The translations under genes were made by a program, and so were the position numbers. The notes under the pieces are model-generated. The model had not been told where the DNA came from. It worked only from the letters and a program-made list of their open reading frames with translations, and did not search any database. A DNA stretch of 64,000 bases from Ooceraea biroi (taxonomy: Eukaryota; Arthropoda; Insecta; Hymenoptera; Formicidae), in NCBI RefSeq assembly GCF_003672135.1, contig NC_039507.1, positions 5,161,624-5,225,623 on the forward strand, written 5' to 3'. This document shows, in pieces, positions 43,901-57,446 of this stretch (position 1 is the first letter of the stretch; every line of letters begins with the position of its first letter).

Positions 43901-46900
43901 TACTTTATGCGTCGCAAAATATTTAAAAGAATTATTTAAAAATTATAAATGCGCCCGAAATTTTCTATTATGCAGAAAGATCGACTTTAAATTTGCGAAA
44001 ATTATTATTGTTAAAAAGATTTATTAGAGATGGCTAATAACGTTACTTCGATGGCGCGACGATTACATTTGGAAGAAATTACCATTCGAATGTGCGACTT
44101 TTACAGTTCGACTGGGCTGGTGAGGTTTTCGCTTTTCTAATTGCGAACAGTATTTTCGCGACGGGTATCACTTATCTTTGCGGAGAGCCTTTCTCTGCAT
44201 CTACGTTAGCGAGAGGAGATGGGACCGAGTTGAGATTAGCTCGGTCCTCTGACAGGTTTCACCACGTTTCACAGCACAATGGTCGCTTCAATAGGAGTGG
44301 ACTGACGTTACTGATCACGTCGCCAATCGCTATAATGGACGGGTGTCCACGTAACGAAACGAATCAGAGCCGCGATCAGAGAGAAGGGTCCGGCGAAAGG
44401 AATCTCTCGAGTCGTTTTTGCAGGATGTTCCGTTTCTCAGGACCTTGCACCGCTTCTCGTGCCTGTTCTTGCGTTATCCACAACACTAATTCTCGTCGCT
44501 CTGTCGTTTGTCGGCACTTTATATTACGATTAAACAATGACATGATTTTTCACACAGATACTTCTTGCGATTCGAAAATTTTCCATTTATCGCGAAATTG
44601 CTGATTGAGGAAAAACCAGTTTCGAGAATGTGTAATTTTATTAATTTTAATATATTAAATTTCTTAATTTTGTTTTTTTATTTATAAATGTTTTCCTTTT
44701 TCTACATGTATTTTATTTTACACTAACGACAGTGTTCGAATAAATTTAGATATTAGATTGGGATCGTGAATCAGTCGCAAAAAATTGATAAATCGAGGAA
44801 GAAAACTGACGAAAACCTTGAAAGGAAATATAAAAATTTCTCTCGCGGATATGTATAGGCCAAAGCGTGGTATGCTTCAATATTTATAAGTATCAATATA
44901 TCTTACTAGAATAACCAATTGGACACGAAAGATTAATCATGCTATAGCTGTGCACAGAACATCTATTGTTTACTTCAGTTAAGCGGCAATTTAATTATAG
45001 AGGTATTTTGCAGAGCATAATAAAATAATCGCATTTGCTTTTTCTGCTTAGGTGTTTGCGATGAGCACGAGTATAGATTAACAAAGCACCTGCTGGACGG
45101 ATATGACGCGGGCGTGAGGCCAGCTAAAAATGCGTCCCAGCCGTTAGTCGTGGTTTTTGGACTCTCTCTTCATCACATTATTGATGTTGTGAGTATTCAA
45201 ACGCAAACAATTTCAAAAGTCGTGCAAATCTAACTCCGGGATTGTCGTTGGACCGTTTTTAGCACTCTCTTAGTTAATTACTTAGTTACTTCAATATTTA
45301 AATCTATAGTTTTATAAATTGTCGATTAGCAATGTGGATACTTCTCTACAGAAAAAGAGAGCCTAATAAATAAATATAGAAAATAGTTTTTAGTATGAGC
45401 TTCGGGCGTGCAATGTTCAATATTTATTGAATCTATTAGACACAAATCGGACACGATATCCTTCCATTTCCGCATTGGGATATCGAGGACAGCTGTAAAA
45501 TAGAAATATCAGCGGAAATTCCGGCACACTTCTCGCAATCCGTAAAGTTCAGCGACCATAGGAAATGTATTAAAGAAACATACTTGGTTGCGCGAAATCC
45601 TTCACTAAAAGCGTGGCTGAGCAGGGCTGCGGCAGGGATTCTTACAAAGATGGTTCTATACCTTTGCATTCTCGCATCATCTGTGCTGTTGTACACTTTC
45701 CAGGATTTCGCGGAAAACATCATTCTTTTTATTAGCTTAATATCAAAATAAAAGCGACAGTTAAATATTCGCTTTATAAATAAAATGTTACGATGTTATA
45801 AACAAACATAATGGCGTCAAAATATAATTCTCTTAAGAAATTTTTAGTCTCTCTCTTTCAATCTCTGCCTTGAAACACGATAAGATAAAATTAAAGAAAA
45901 TACATATCATAACGAAAATAACATAAATGCGAGATACATAAAATATTAATTTCAGGACATTGTAATTAATAAATTGAATAATAATCTAAATAATAATCGA
46001 GTGAATGTTGCTTGAATTCTAAGCATACTTCGTACGATCGAGACATTTACGTAGCCCTATGATACAATATTCTCCTTACATCATGTTCTATTGTCTCACG
46101 CATTCTGTTGATCCTCCACAATAATATTCCTTAATAGTTTCAAGATGGTACACGAAGATGGATATTGAGCATTAGTGAGAGTGATATGGCCTCTTTCCGC
46201 GGATCATATTAGTATGTATCCATCTTCTCTTATCACTATGGAAACAGCAGATGCACTAGACTAGGAATTGAATTACAAAGGAAATAATAGTCTTTTTGTT
46301 AAATAAAAAGAAACATATTAAAAGCTTCGAAATTATTCATGGACGATAAACATCTCGATTTAATACATACAATTAAATATTGTTATGCTCCTATTTTCGA
46401 AAAGATGTCAATAATAATTAAAATAAAATACTTATCATTAACAAGATTTATAACAGTAATTGATATAAAAGGAGCAGTGGTCATTCACCGAAATATCTCT
46501 TTTAGCATAAACATATGCTAGATCTAAAAATGTTATCGATAAAAGCATACTCTAATGTTGCTATGCGTTGTTCTGATTATAAAATTAAGAGAACTGAATC
46601 TTGAGATGTCAGACGCACGGATGATCTTTCGAAAGTTCTCAAGGTAGCAGAGCTATTCCGCGGATATGAAGAAAGTCATGATGCGAACTGGAAGTTTGAA
46701 TATTTATGCTCGGCGTATATAATAATAATTATGAGACAGAGATCTAATCAAGCTATTGCATCGATCGGATGTGGTATCACGCGTTGATCTCTCTCAAGAT
46801 AACGTTCACCGCGGAATTCGTTAGGTTCCGGGTTTCGCACGATTACGCACGAGAGCCAATTAAATACCGCAAAACCGTTCCTTGTACTTTCTGGCGTTAA

Positions 46901-49900
46901 TTAAATGTCTTACACAACCTGAAACTGTCGTAAAAAGTAATATTCGATGTCTTGCTGAATGAAAAAGAGGTAAATGTTAGATAAACATACCTGCTGAACA
47001 TATTGAGACACGCATTCCTTTATTAATTCCTCAAATTTTAATACTCAATTATTAACATAAAGGTCTAAACCAAATTTTCAATATTTGAAAAAATGTGTTT
47101 GTGTTAAATTTACAATTCTTAATTCAATTAGATAGGTAATTTTATATAGTACTTTTTCGCCATTGTTTTATTTAACGCTCTGTTTATTTTTAAGTGTTCT
47201 GCATTGAAAGAGTTTTCTAACTATTTTTTTTAATTAATAATTATTTTACTTTTAAAATATTAATTACTTTTTAATTTAAGACTATTCCTATAAATGTAAA
47301 AAATAAAATAGAAATGGAAATAAACAAAAATTGAATTTATTGTTTGTGAAAATAGTATTGCCACTTGTGGCTATAAAACTTATTCGTATTTCGTGATGGA
47401 TTATTTTTTTTCTGTAAATAGAAGGACAGATATATTGCTTGTCGTTTATCGACCATTTCGCCGGCAATACGGGTGTTGTCGACATGTATGAACAGTAATT
47501 AAACAAATCAATTTCAACGATTTTCCTGAGGAGGCAGTAATGCTTTTTTCTAGACGTGACAAATTAAACATTCTAAATTATAATATCTTTCTACAACCGT
47601 TAGCTCTTTCTAAGTGGATGGTTATACATAAAAGTATATTATGTGTTGATTAAGTAAGAGTATCATTTAAAACTATTTCTTATTTTTTTTATTAATTTAT
47701 TTCTTTAGCACATATCAAGATAAATTCTATAGATATTAATATAATTAATATAATTCACATTTATATGTAAAACTCGGTTTGCGTTCAGTTTCAAGTTTTT
47801 TTGTGTCTTGCGGGTTACATTACGTTTTCATTGCAGGATGAAAAGAACCAGATACTCACGACCAACTGTTGGGTCACGCAGATTTGGACCGACCACCATT
47901 TGAAATGGAATGCCTCGGAATTCGCTGGAATTCGAGTAATCCGCGTTCCATATAATCGCGTCTGGCGACCTGACATCATTTTGTACAACAAGTGAGCAGT
48001 TGTCTTGCATGAATAGAGCAATGAGGATTGGAATGTATCGCCAATCCAGAATGCTCTTTAACAAACAAGGTTTATGTCGTCATTTCGGAATATTCGAGAC
48101 ATTGCATATAAAAGCTAAGAAGAATGGCAATACGAGATGAAAATAATGCCAAATAAAATTTTGCGAAATGTAATTGTTTAAATAATCGGAATAAGTTTTG
48201 TCGATGGTGAATGTTACGGGAGATGCATTTTCCGAAATTAATTTACCTCACTTTTTAACACTACGCAATAGGGAGAGTTCGAAGGTATCAACGTGACAGC
48301 TGAAATCAGAGGGAAGGAACTATATTCATATCTTGTTACTTTTCCAATTTTCTGGTTACAGTGCAGACCCACAATATAGTTCAGCGGTCATCAATACAAA
48401 CGTGATCGTCAGTCACACGGGCGAAGTGGTCTGGTTGAGCCATGGTATCTTCCGCAGCAGCTGCGACATAGACGTAGAATTCTTTCCCTTCGACGAGCAA
48501 CGGTGCGCCCTTAAATGGGCCTCGTGGACATATGACGGATACCAAGTAAGTTCCACATTCTGCATTTTACGTAGCACCATTTCCGAATTTCTGTTCGCGC
48601 GAATCAGAGCTTCGCATTTACATAATTGAATACCTGATTTTGATAGAACAGGTCAAGCGCGCTGAGTATCGAAAGTTCCTTTTAGAAGAGTGAGGTGCTG
48701 AAGAGTCGACGAATTCTATTTGAAACAGATTATTCAGTAATGTAAATGTTGAATTTCAAAATCTCGCGTTGAAGTACGAATAAGTTTTATTTTCTATAGT
48801 AAAGTCATTTTACTGATAGTAAAATTTTCCGATATTATTCGAGATATTTTTTTATACGACAGATAAATCAATGTATTTTGCTTAAATGATAATCTGAATG
48901 ATACTTTTCATTTGACAGCTCCGCTCATTGATTCCTACAGCCGCGAAACTTTAGAACTGTTCGAGAACTGCGACGCAAAGTTTCACTTCTCGAGTGGTTC
49001 TGCCGGCGCGGTTGTTAGTTGCAGAGATTTCTTTTTCAATTGAATTATATTCAGCCAGCCGTAATTATTTGCGGCGTAATAGTCACCTTCGTTCAACTTC
49101 ACTCCGATATATATTTTACGCTTTCAAGAGAAATTATTTAGAGAATTACGATAAAAGATCATATCGGGTACATGAGGATTAAAGTATCAGCGTGCGAAGT
49201 GGAGTACATGTAAAATACGAGGCCATGTAAATTAGAGCGATATAGAAGGACGAGCATAGACGAATGAATTTCTGCTACATTTATCTGGAGCTTCTAATTT
49301 TTTTTTCGGTATTACATGCAGATATACGGGGAAAAAAATTTGACGCAGCGTGTAACGGCAGGACGAATTTTGCGTGTGACTGCAAAATAGGAGAAATAGT
49401 TGTTGTACCCGTATTGTTCGCGAGGCGAAGCCGATCGGCCTTCGAAAGTTCGGGGACGCTTAGCACAGCTGTGGAATCGAAAACGCCGGCTCGCCAAGTC
49501 GTGAAAATGGTTCGGGCAGATCGAAGAGCTTAATCCCGGCATCGCGAGAAGAATTCAATACGAGAGCCGTTCCGTTCGCCGAGTTCTCTGCCTATCTTTC
49601 ACAGAGTTTTCCCATTTTCTATCTCTCCGCGTTGAATACACTTTGCGTGTCGCCGCCATCGTCGTCTCTTTTTCTCGTCGCGTGGAGGCCGAGACTGTCA
49701 TCGCGGTTGAAAATACCTGATCCGAGAGACCTTACCGATCTTTTTTCGAAATACACAACAATCATTTCTTGTGTCTTGGGTTAACGATTAAAGTTCCCGT
49801 GTCAACTGTCTCAATTCTTCAAGTGAAAACATTTCTGTAAAGATTTTAATAAAATATTTGAACATGATTTCTTCTCGGATTAATAATCATTATTTTGACA

Positions 49901-52900
49901 AAAGAAGCTACAAATTATTTGTTACGATAAGATTCTTAATTCGGCAAGAAGAAAATATTCTGCTAAACGAAGAGGTAGAACTGATGCGTGTTTTAAACCT
50001 CAATCAAAAATTTTATTATCGTGCACGATGTTTCAATTTAGTCGAATATTAAATAGCTATTGATGTTTCAATGAAAGATTCGATTTATTATATTCTTTCC
50101 ATTTATTTGTACGATACTGCGGTAATGGGTAATCTCAACATGAGACCTTTACCATTAATAAAGCATAACAATCCGATAATGGAATTGTTACTCAAAAAGA
50201 TCTCAATCACGGCAAAAGACATTCGACCTGTCATCTCCCTTTCAACTGTTAGTTTAAAGTCGATAAACCGAACTGGAGCCGTCGCTTTCCATTCGTGTTT
50301 AGCGAACGGCTCAACGTTCGATAAACCGCGCACGGTTGACTTTTTATTACTCGCAAATTCGCCGGCTTTTAAGGCCGATTTGCGCCGTCAGTCGTTGTGC
50401 ACGAGCGTAACTCACACCGTGGAAATTTTGCGGGCGTAGCTCGAGCTGGAAAGGCAGAGCGCGCAAGGGGACGTGAGCAATTATCAGGCGAACGGCGAAT
50501 TCGATCTTCTGGACTTTACCGCCCGCAGAAACGTCGAGTATTACTCCTGCTGTCCGGAACCGTACCCCGACGTCACCTACGAGATTCGCTTACGACGACG
50601 TCCGCTATTCTACGTCTTCAACTTGATCCTGCCTTGCATACTAATCAACGGCGTTGGTAAGCGGAAAGCATAAATGTGCATACGCGACCGAAACGGTAGG
50701 AAACGTCTTTGGAGAATTGTGGAGCATTGCGCTGCTTGACGTTCGAATAACAAGGAACGCGATAATTCTTGCATAACTACCTCATTGACACCACATTTCT
50801 TAACGATTAACGACATTTCGGAAAACTGTTAATTGGATTTTAATTGAATATTTAATTTTCAAAAATTTGGTTGGTACTTAATATTGGATAATCACTTTTA
50901 GAAAATGTCCTTTTCGAAGCAGAAGAAACACTTGGGAAAAGAATAGTTGAATTTAATCTTGCAATTCGCCAATTCACGGTGACGTACAACGCAGCAACGC
51001 GACGCAAATCTCGACCATCTCAGGTTGTTTATTAATAAAGGAAGTAACAGTTCTTATCGCTAGTTACGAAGTAAATTTCATAAATAAACTCCGAGACTAC
51101 GAAGCAGCCTGCATGAGAAGTCATATACGAGATTACGTAGGGTCCCCCTTCCGATCTTTTCGCACTCTTCGCACGACCTGCTTGCATAAGAAAATTGAGA
51201 TTGTCCCTAACGCGAGATACGGATCTAATGAATTTGCATAATAGTTTTCGTAATCTCGAGGAGAAGAAGGGGCGTAAGCGCCGGTTTTTATCAATAATGC
51301 GAGCGATCAGATTATACGCTAAGTTATTAAGTGAGGAAGTAAATCTCAGAATCGTCACTTTTGCATTAAAATCTTGCAAGTTTTAACAAAATTATGCATT
51401 TAAGACGACTAAAGACGCGACTGGATTTTTTCGCGAATATGGAATGAAGTTTTCTACGAAGTTTTTGCATATCAAGGAAGTTCGCATCATAAATCTTTAA
51501 TATTAAATATTTTTCTAATTATTGCGCTTGAGATATGAATTTGTTAAAATTGATCACCATTTGAAATTCAGGAAGCGTAGTTGATGCGAACAACAAACGG
51601 AAAACATGCATTCTTTATACAAACTATTAAAAGTAATTAATATTAGTAGTATCCGATAGCTTAGAAAATAATGTCGGTTATTAGGTTTACTCATTTTGAG
51701 ATTCGTACGAGAGGAAAAGCGATTTAAGTTGCCGCTTTTAAGGAAACGAGGCGCGAAATGAAGCATTTCATTACATTGCTACTCGTTTGCCGATAATGAA
51801 AGAAATTTGCCGAGCGATCGCTCGATATTGGTGCCAGCTCTGAATCGGCAATTGCTGATCAACTGAAGAAACAGCTTTTGGAAGAAGAAAAACCAAAGAA
51901 ATATAAAAGCTTGTGACAGTGTATAAATAGATAAAGCTGAGGGGACAAAAAGGTAAATAAATAAAAGGATGTGTGAATATTAAAAATATAAATTCTAAAA
52001 CCATGGAGCAATAGGAACTGCCGAGGAAGTGGAACAACGCGCAATCGTTTTCCAATAATAAAACTGATAGTTACAGTAGGACTTAGCGTTAAAAATGATT
52101 TAATAGTTAAAAGTGGCAACTATGAATTTTATTTTCGATAAAACGATTTTAGCTAAAAACGATTTATTTAGATAACGATTTGTTGTATAAATTTTTCTTT
52201 ATTTTACGATAACAGTAAAAAGAACAAAACACAGTTTAAATCGTTTTTACGTTCCAGGAGATATCTCTCGATTTGAAACAATTACAAACATTTTACTCCC
52301 TCTACTTTAAAGAACGTAGAATAGATTGCTGAAAACTTAATCAATAAAAAAATTTAAATGTTAAAATAATTGGTATATTTATACATGTACACGCATACAC
52401 GTGTGACTTGCAACAATAAAAACTATTTTAATAAAAATATTTCAAGCGAGTCTGAATATACATGTATCAAAGCTCCAAGCGAATTTAAAACTCACGTTTT
52501 AGTGCTTCCTTTCTTGTCTTTTGATCGATCCACTGTCGATTACTGCTAGTCTCGTGTTTGTCACGAGTCTTCGAAGTCCCGCAGAATACCTCGGATTCAA
52601 TATTCCGCGGCAAAGGTAAAACTTTTACGAACGCTTTTCCTATTTGCTTTGCAGCCCTGCTAGTATTCTACGTGCCCTCGGAGTCGGGGGAAAAAGTCAC
52701 CCTCGGCATCTCAGCTCTCCTCTCCATGACGGTGTTCCTGATGACCATCCGCGAAACTTTGCCTCCCACAGAAAAAACGCCACTAATAAGTGAGTGTAGC
52801 CGACCGTTTCTGATAAATTTTTAATCTTATTTTAAGCTAAAACAGGCAATGCTTAACATTATGATTTATGATTACGGTTAACCGTTATGGTTAACCGTAA

Positions 52901-55270
52901 AGACAGGTCGTTAGTTTTAAGATACAGTAATGATGAAAACTCCAATCTCCCTTCGGTCGTCGCAACTGTTCGTTATTCATTAAAAAATTCGCGGGAAAGT
53001 GCACCTGAGATTTTCTCTAGATATGGATAGCCAGGAAAAGACCGAGCACCGTCTTATTTCTCTTAATGTAGCCTTCAAAGGAGAATCCTGAAGAGGTGTA
53101 TTCAAAGAATATAGCGGACCAACCTAATAAAAATAATTCGGTATTGTTACCTAAATGGAGAAAAACTTTGTTTAATGATTGGGTATCATTATTTGCATCG
53201 CGGGAAACATAACAAACAGTTGCTTTGAAAAATTAGAAGAAATATAGGACATTTAAACTCACCGTATCTTTTTTCAATAATATAAAACATATTATTGTTT
53301 TCTATTTTACTTAACATGTATTTTCTGATATGTTTTCTATATTTTGTATCTTATAACATTTTTAAAACTGTTATTTTAAGAAATCAATATTCCAACAGTT
53401 TTATACCTTGTAAAATTTTTATTTAAATTCTTCTGTTTTAAGAATTTCAGCAGACAAAAAATATGTGAAGAGATAAACAAATTCAGTTATCTATTCTATA
53501 TATCTGTCTGTCTTCCCTCGATGCTTTCAGGTCTCTATTATGGCGTCAGTATTTGCTTGGTGTCGTTCGCATCTGGTTTGGCGGTCGTGACATTGAATTT
53601 GCATCACCGTGGGGTACGAGGAGCACGGGTTCCACGTATTGTGAAGTGGCTGGTTTTAGACAAATTAGCCAGGATAGTATTTCTGAATTTCCAAGAGGAG
53701 AATAGATCGGTAAAACGGATAACGTAATGCACATGCATATTTGTTTCTTGTAACACGCGGGGCATTTTACAGATAGTCATCCGATTTCCTAATCATTTGA
53801 ATATAATGAGATTGAGTCAACATTCCGTTGCACCTTTCTCAGCGATTGGTCGGATAATAATTCTGACGAGAATCGTGTTATAATTTCCGAATGAATAATG
53901 ATCGGTCTCATTTATTTTATACACAGTATATGTAAAAAATATCACCATTACATATAAAGAAATATAATTATAAAGTACAATATTAAATATAAGTGATATA
54001 AAAGGATAAAAAATATGATTAATCTCTTTATAATTGTAAATGTAAAACATCCGCTATCAAATCAATATCAATAGATATATAAAAAAATTAATTAGCTGCA
54101 ATTATAAAACTCATAATAATTAAAAAATAATTGATATTAAATATACATATACATGAATTACATGCAAACGGTAACTTCGTTTTTGAGTACATTATCCGTG
54201 ACCGACCTGTACAAATGTATTATATTTGACAGAGAGAGAAAGTTTCGCAGATTGGTTACATAAACCTTATTGTATAGCCTCTACAAACCTACGCGCGCCC
54301 GCTATTACTCCGTTCTATAGAAAAGTTACGGTGCGATCATCAATCCGAGATCACAGAGATTTGTTATATCAGCAGGAGCCGGCGGAACAATTCCCGAGGA
54401 GAAAGAACAATTGTCCATTGCACTGTAAGCCCGAATTGCCGGAGCAGCACGTATCCCCCAAGTACGTATCGAAAAGGGATGATAGTAACAGCAGTAGTCC
54501 CAGCTTAGGTGAGTGATAATTAAGAGATTCGTTAGAATATATTTTTATCTCTTTATTGTGCTTGCTTGCAGATAAACGAATGTATACTTCCTAATTTCTT
54601 CATTTTTCTCTTGAGAATTTCATTTCTTTATCTCGTATTCTTCAACAAATATTATATTATATGTTCTCATTTCTGAGCATGTATTTTTTTATGATTGCAT
54701 TTTAATTTGCACTTTAATTTATCGCATTTATTACAAATTATTATTTATTATTATTAAAAATTTGTTATAAGAGAATTCTCTAAAACTGCAATTCTTGTAG
54801 AATTTAACATCTATAGTAACTGATACATTTTTCTTGTTTTTTTTATTCCAAACATCCCCAGTGAAAACATAGAAAAAAACTGCAGTTCGTTTTCACTGGG
54901 TCTTTTCTTAATCTGCTAATAGCCTTTCGCTCAATTTGGTCTAGTTTAGTTTCTCTTTAATCAACCGATTCGTGCCGCACGATCAATTGCATTATGAATC
55001 GAGTTGACCGATCGCACAGATCTCGGAAAGGAAGGCGGCCTTGAGGCGCAGTGGTCCCGGGTCCTGGGAAGAGTGCATGCAACCATCGAGAGGAACGAGC
55101 GGCGCCTGGTTGAGCAGGATCGCCGGGAAAGGACAGAGTTAGATTGGAAACAGGTCGCCCTAGTCAGTGATCGTGTGCTGTTGTGTGTTTTCCTTCTCAC
55201 AACGATCGTCAGCACGGCGGTGATTTTATGCGGCTCGCCCCCGACTCCGGATACGTCCAAAGATGGGTAA
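40941..55270 (+). CDS. Nicotinic acetylcholine receptor alpha subunit
   Basis: This is a subunit of a pentameric cation channel opened by acetylcholine. Nine exons join in phase: 40941-41004, 45052-45188, 47837-47991, 48362-48545, 50440-50656, 52655-52789, 53531-53709, 54235-54508 and 55020-55270, giving 531 residues. It has a signal peptide (PPLVLFLQYGFLLIIAL), the Cys loop (CDIDVEFFPFDEQRC), loop D Trp (IWTDHHLKW), loop A Tyr (WRPDIILYN), loop B Trp (SWTYDG) and loop C with the vicinal pair (YYSCCPEPYPDV), which makes it alpha-type. M1 to M4 are present. M2 has GEKVTLG and Leu at 9', so it should conduct cations; Thr-17' and Arg-19' are unusual. The M3-M4 loop is at about 360-480. The subtype is unsure: the sequence is diverged from alpha1-6 and somewhat like alpha7 or vertebrate alpha9/10. 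Confidence 0.92.
41005..45051. other. nAChR intron 1 (4 kb), with GC-rich islands
   Basis: The intron contains CpG-rich patches at about 42480-42910, 43340-43570 and 44090-44520 in AT-rich surroundings. They have open frames, but most lack an ATG, and none resembles a protein. They may be regulatory. A 79-codon ATG frame at 41642-41881 is not recognisable. Confidence 0.4.
45189..50439. other. nAChR introns 2-4
   Basis: The introns are 45189-47836, 47992-48361 and 48546-50439. They are AT-rich except for a CpG-rich patch at 49300-49720. A minus-strand ATG frame of 95 codons lies at 45436-45723, of unknown meaning. A pair of 11-base inverted arms (GAAGATGGATA at about 46155, TATCCATCTTC at about 46217) could fold into a loose hairpin. 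No missing exon is needed: the receptor frame is complete without them. Confidence 0.4.
50657..54234. other. nAChR introns 5-7
   Basis: The introns are 50657-52654, 52790-53530 and 53710-54234. Near 52874-52900 two copies of the palindrome GGTTAACC occur close together. The rest is AT-rich with no supported feature. Confidence 0.4.
54855..54900. repeat. Hairpin in nAChR intron 8
   Basis: The arms CCCAGTGAAAAC and GTTTTCACTGGG form a perfect 12-bp stem with a loop of about 21 bases. The structure stands alone in an AT-rich intron. The stem is shorter than a usual microRNA precursor stem. Confidence 0.6.
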
Positions 55271-56509
55271 TCATCGGATTATCAATCCGTCTAATAGTTG
55301 GCTAATCGACCAATCAACGGTTCGAGACCAACACTATCAAGAATCATCAACGGCGCCTCGAAATGGATCATTTCGTTCCATGTATTAACAAAGCAACTTC
55401 GCGGATTGATACGACAAATAAGTGAACGTTTCCTGTATTTGATAAGAAATTATGTAGTCCGTTCATGTGAAGGATAAGTTTTACGAAACGGAGAATTATT
55501 TTCCGTGTCTTACTATTTGTAATATGTAAAAAAAATTATAAATATGTCATCTCACGTAATTTGCAATCTGTTCTTATTATTTGTAAATAGTTTAATTTTT
55601 GATTATTTTATCAGATGTAGGTAAATATAATAGATAAATAATAGAAGGAAATCATTTTGAGATCAATTCAAGTTGCAAAATTACACGTTTTCATATTTTT
55701 ACACAGTTAATTCTTTTAATTTTTTAAATATATTTGTTTCCTATATCGAATAGATATATATAAGAGAGTGTATCATATAATTTTAATCAGCTATAGAATA
55801 CTTAGAAAACAAGATATTTATCTCTAAAGTGATTAAATCGCTAAGGGAAAATTTAGGAAAATAAATACCGATGTTTATTAACTCGACGACACAAATTGTT
55901 TTTATTTTTAAACAGACGTAGAAATCTTATACCGATTCGTAGTTTAAGACTTGCGGCTTAATCGCAAGTCTCTATTGTGGATATTCTTTTTGAATGTGTC
56001 TATTAAATGGAAGAATATAATTCTGAAGTAGCTAAAGAGACTGTAAATACATGCATCGAATTTATCGTGGAAATGTATGTAAATTTAGTGATGCAATAAG
56101 TTTGTTTTAAAAATATATAAATGTAACCTTGATATAATCTTTCCCTCTCGATAAAGAACTTATCCAAATGTAAGACGAATGTGTCATTAATGTTAATGTA
56201 CAAGACGTACTCAAACAGGGTCGAAAGTATAAAATTTAAGATTTAAGCGGAATAAATAAACTTTATTTACTTATTGCATTCAATAGTCACATTGAAGCCC
56301 TGCAACCACCACATTCTTAAGTTATACAATTTTTTACAAAGGCATGCAAAATAAATCTCTTTGTATATATATATATATTTATAAAAGTATTTTTCCTCGT
56401 ATTTGTATTTCCATCGGTAGAAATGTAAAAGTATAAAATATATGGAATAAAATATATATGAATGTGAATACTGCCTAACCAGTAATCAGTAAGTCAGACC
56501 AATAATATT
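55271..56509. other. Convergent 3' flanks of nAChR and CALML4
   Basis: The nAChR and CALML4 genes end towards each other. A perfect 9-bp hairpin (AGACTTGCG, loop GCTTAAT, CGCAAGTCT) lies near 55947-55971. AATAAA or TTTATT hexamers occur near 56251-56275 on both strands. No gene is seen. Confidence 0.45.
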
Positions 56510-56645
56510 TCAATAATAATCAGGTACAGGCGCACAAGCTATTTTGACGAAATCCTCATATTTCACGTGTCCGTTTACGGACACATTGGCCTCGCGAAAA
56601 ATTTGCTCCACTGAAACAATACACCATGTAGTACGAGGCAATGTT

Positions 56646-56676
<31 letters not shown>

Positions 56677-57138
56677 AAATTATATCAATCATTTGTTTAC
56701 TGTACAAACCTTCCTTGCTGCTCAATTGTTCTCCCCAATGGAGCAGCATGTGTGCTAACTGTCGAGTCGAAATGGTGCCACTGTGCGAGATGTCCATAGC
56801 TCGAAACGCTTCAATCACTTCCTTGGGCAGATCCTCGGCACGAGTTTGAAGATGCATCACTTCCAAGAAATCAGCGAACGACATTTTTCCACCTAGAGTC
56901 GAGGCAGAAAGATCGATATACATACTGCACTCACTGAATGTGCCAAGGAAACGAAATGAAATAAATTACCTTTGTCCTTCATGTATCTGTTTAATTCAGC
57001 GATAGTGGGGCTCAGCCCCAAGGACCTCATGATTATAGTAAGCTCATCGAGTGTACGAATCTGACCGCTTCGGGCAAACAGATAGAAACACTCTCGGAAC
57101 TCTACAGGAGAAGTATGTTTTAAAACCTATTGTATGAA

Positions 57139-57177
<39 letters not shown>

Positions 57178-57446
57178 ACTGCAATATGCTTTTCACGTAC
57201 CATCTATGTCTTCTTCTCTGAAGTACCGTGCCTGCAATAATAGCAGCATGTTTTATTGTAAATAAATATGCAGATTAATATTAAAAATAAATAAAATATT
57301 AATATATTATAATATTAAATATAAAATTAAACAGAGTCACGTTTACTCGAGAATCCTTACAGCACAAAGGAACGTTGTATGCTGAAGGCGAATCAGTCTG
57401 AGAATATGAAGATACAATATTTCATAATTGTAAATTATATTACCAT
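56510..57446 (-). CDS. CALML4: Calmodulin-like protein 4 (CALML4)
   Basis: CALML4 is an EF-hand protein that in vertebrates acts as a light chain for myosin-7 in microvillar tip-link complexes. Five exons join in phase: 57446-57444 (the ATG alone), 57231-57201, 57101-56970, 56892-56710 and 56610-56510, giving 149 residues, calmodulin size. ARYFREEDIDEFRECFYLFA matches human AKFLSQDQINEYKECFSLYD. MRSLGLSPTIAELNRYM, GGKMSFADFLEVMHLQ and VEQIFREANVSVNGHVKYED follow the family. The loops lack most calcium ligands (for example ARSGQIRTLDE in place of a DxDxDG loop), so calcium binding is probably poor, as in vertebrate CALML4. A second ATG directly before a GTAATC donor lies at about 57458, so the start exon is not certain. 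A CA microsatellite (56646-56672) and an AAT microsatellite lie in introns. Confidence 0.88.
57141..57175. repeat. (AAT)n microsatellite
   Basis: About eleven ATA/AAT units in the CALML4 intron between the second and third coding exons. Confidence 0.95.

Noticed and set aside
44092..44604. 170-codon plus-strand frame in nAChR intron 1
   Set aside because: It opens at GTG rather than ATG, has no splice support, and shows no family resemblance.
45436..45723. 95-codon minus-strand ATG frame in nAChR intron 2
   Set aside because: No upstream promoter or splice signal and no recognisable motif; kept only as a mention in the intron entry.
46150..46230. Possible microRNA hairpin in nAChR intron 2
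   Set aside because: Only an 11-bp stem pairs well; the inner part does not form a continuous arm.
52874..52900. Two nearby GGTTAACC palindromes
   Set aside because: Too short to call an operator or element in an intron.
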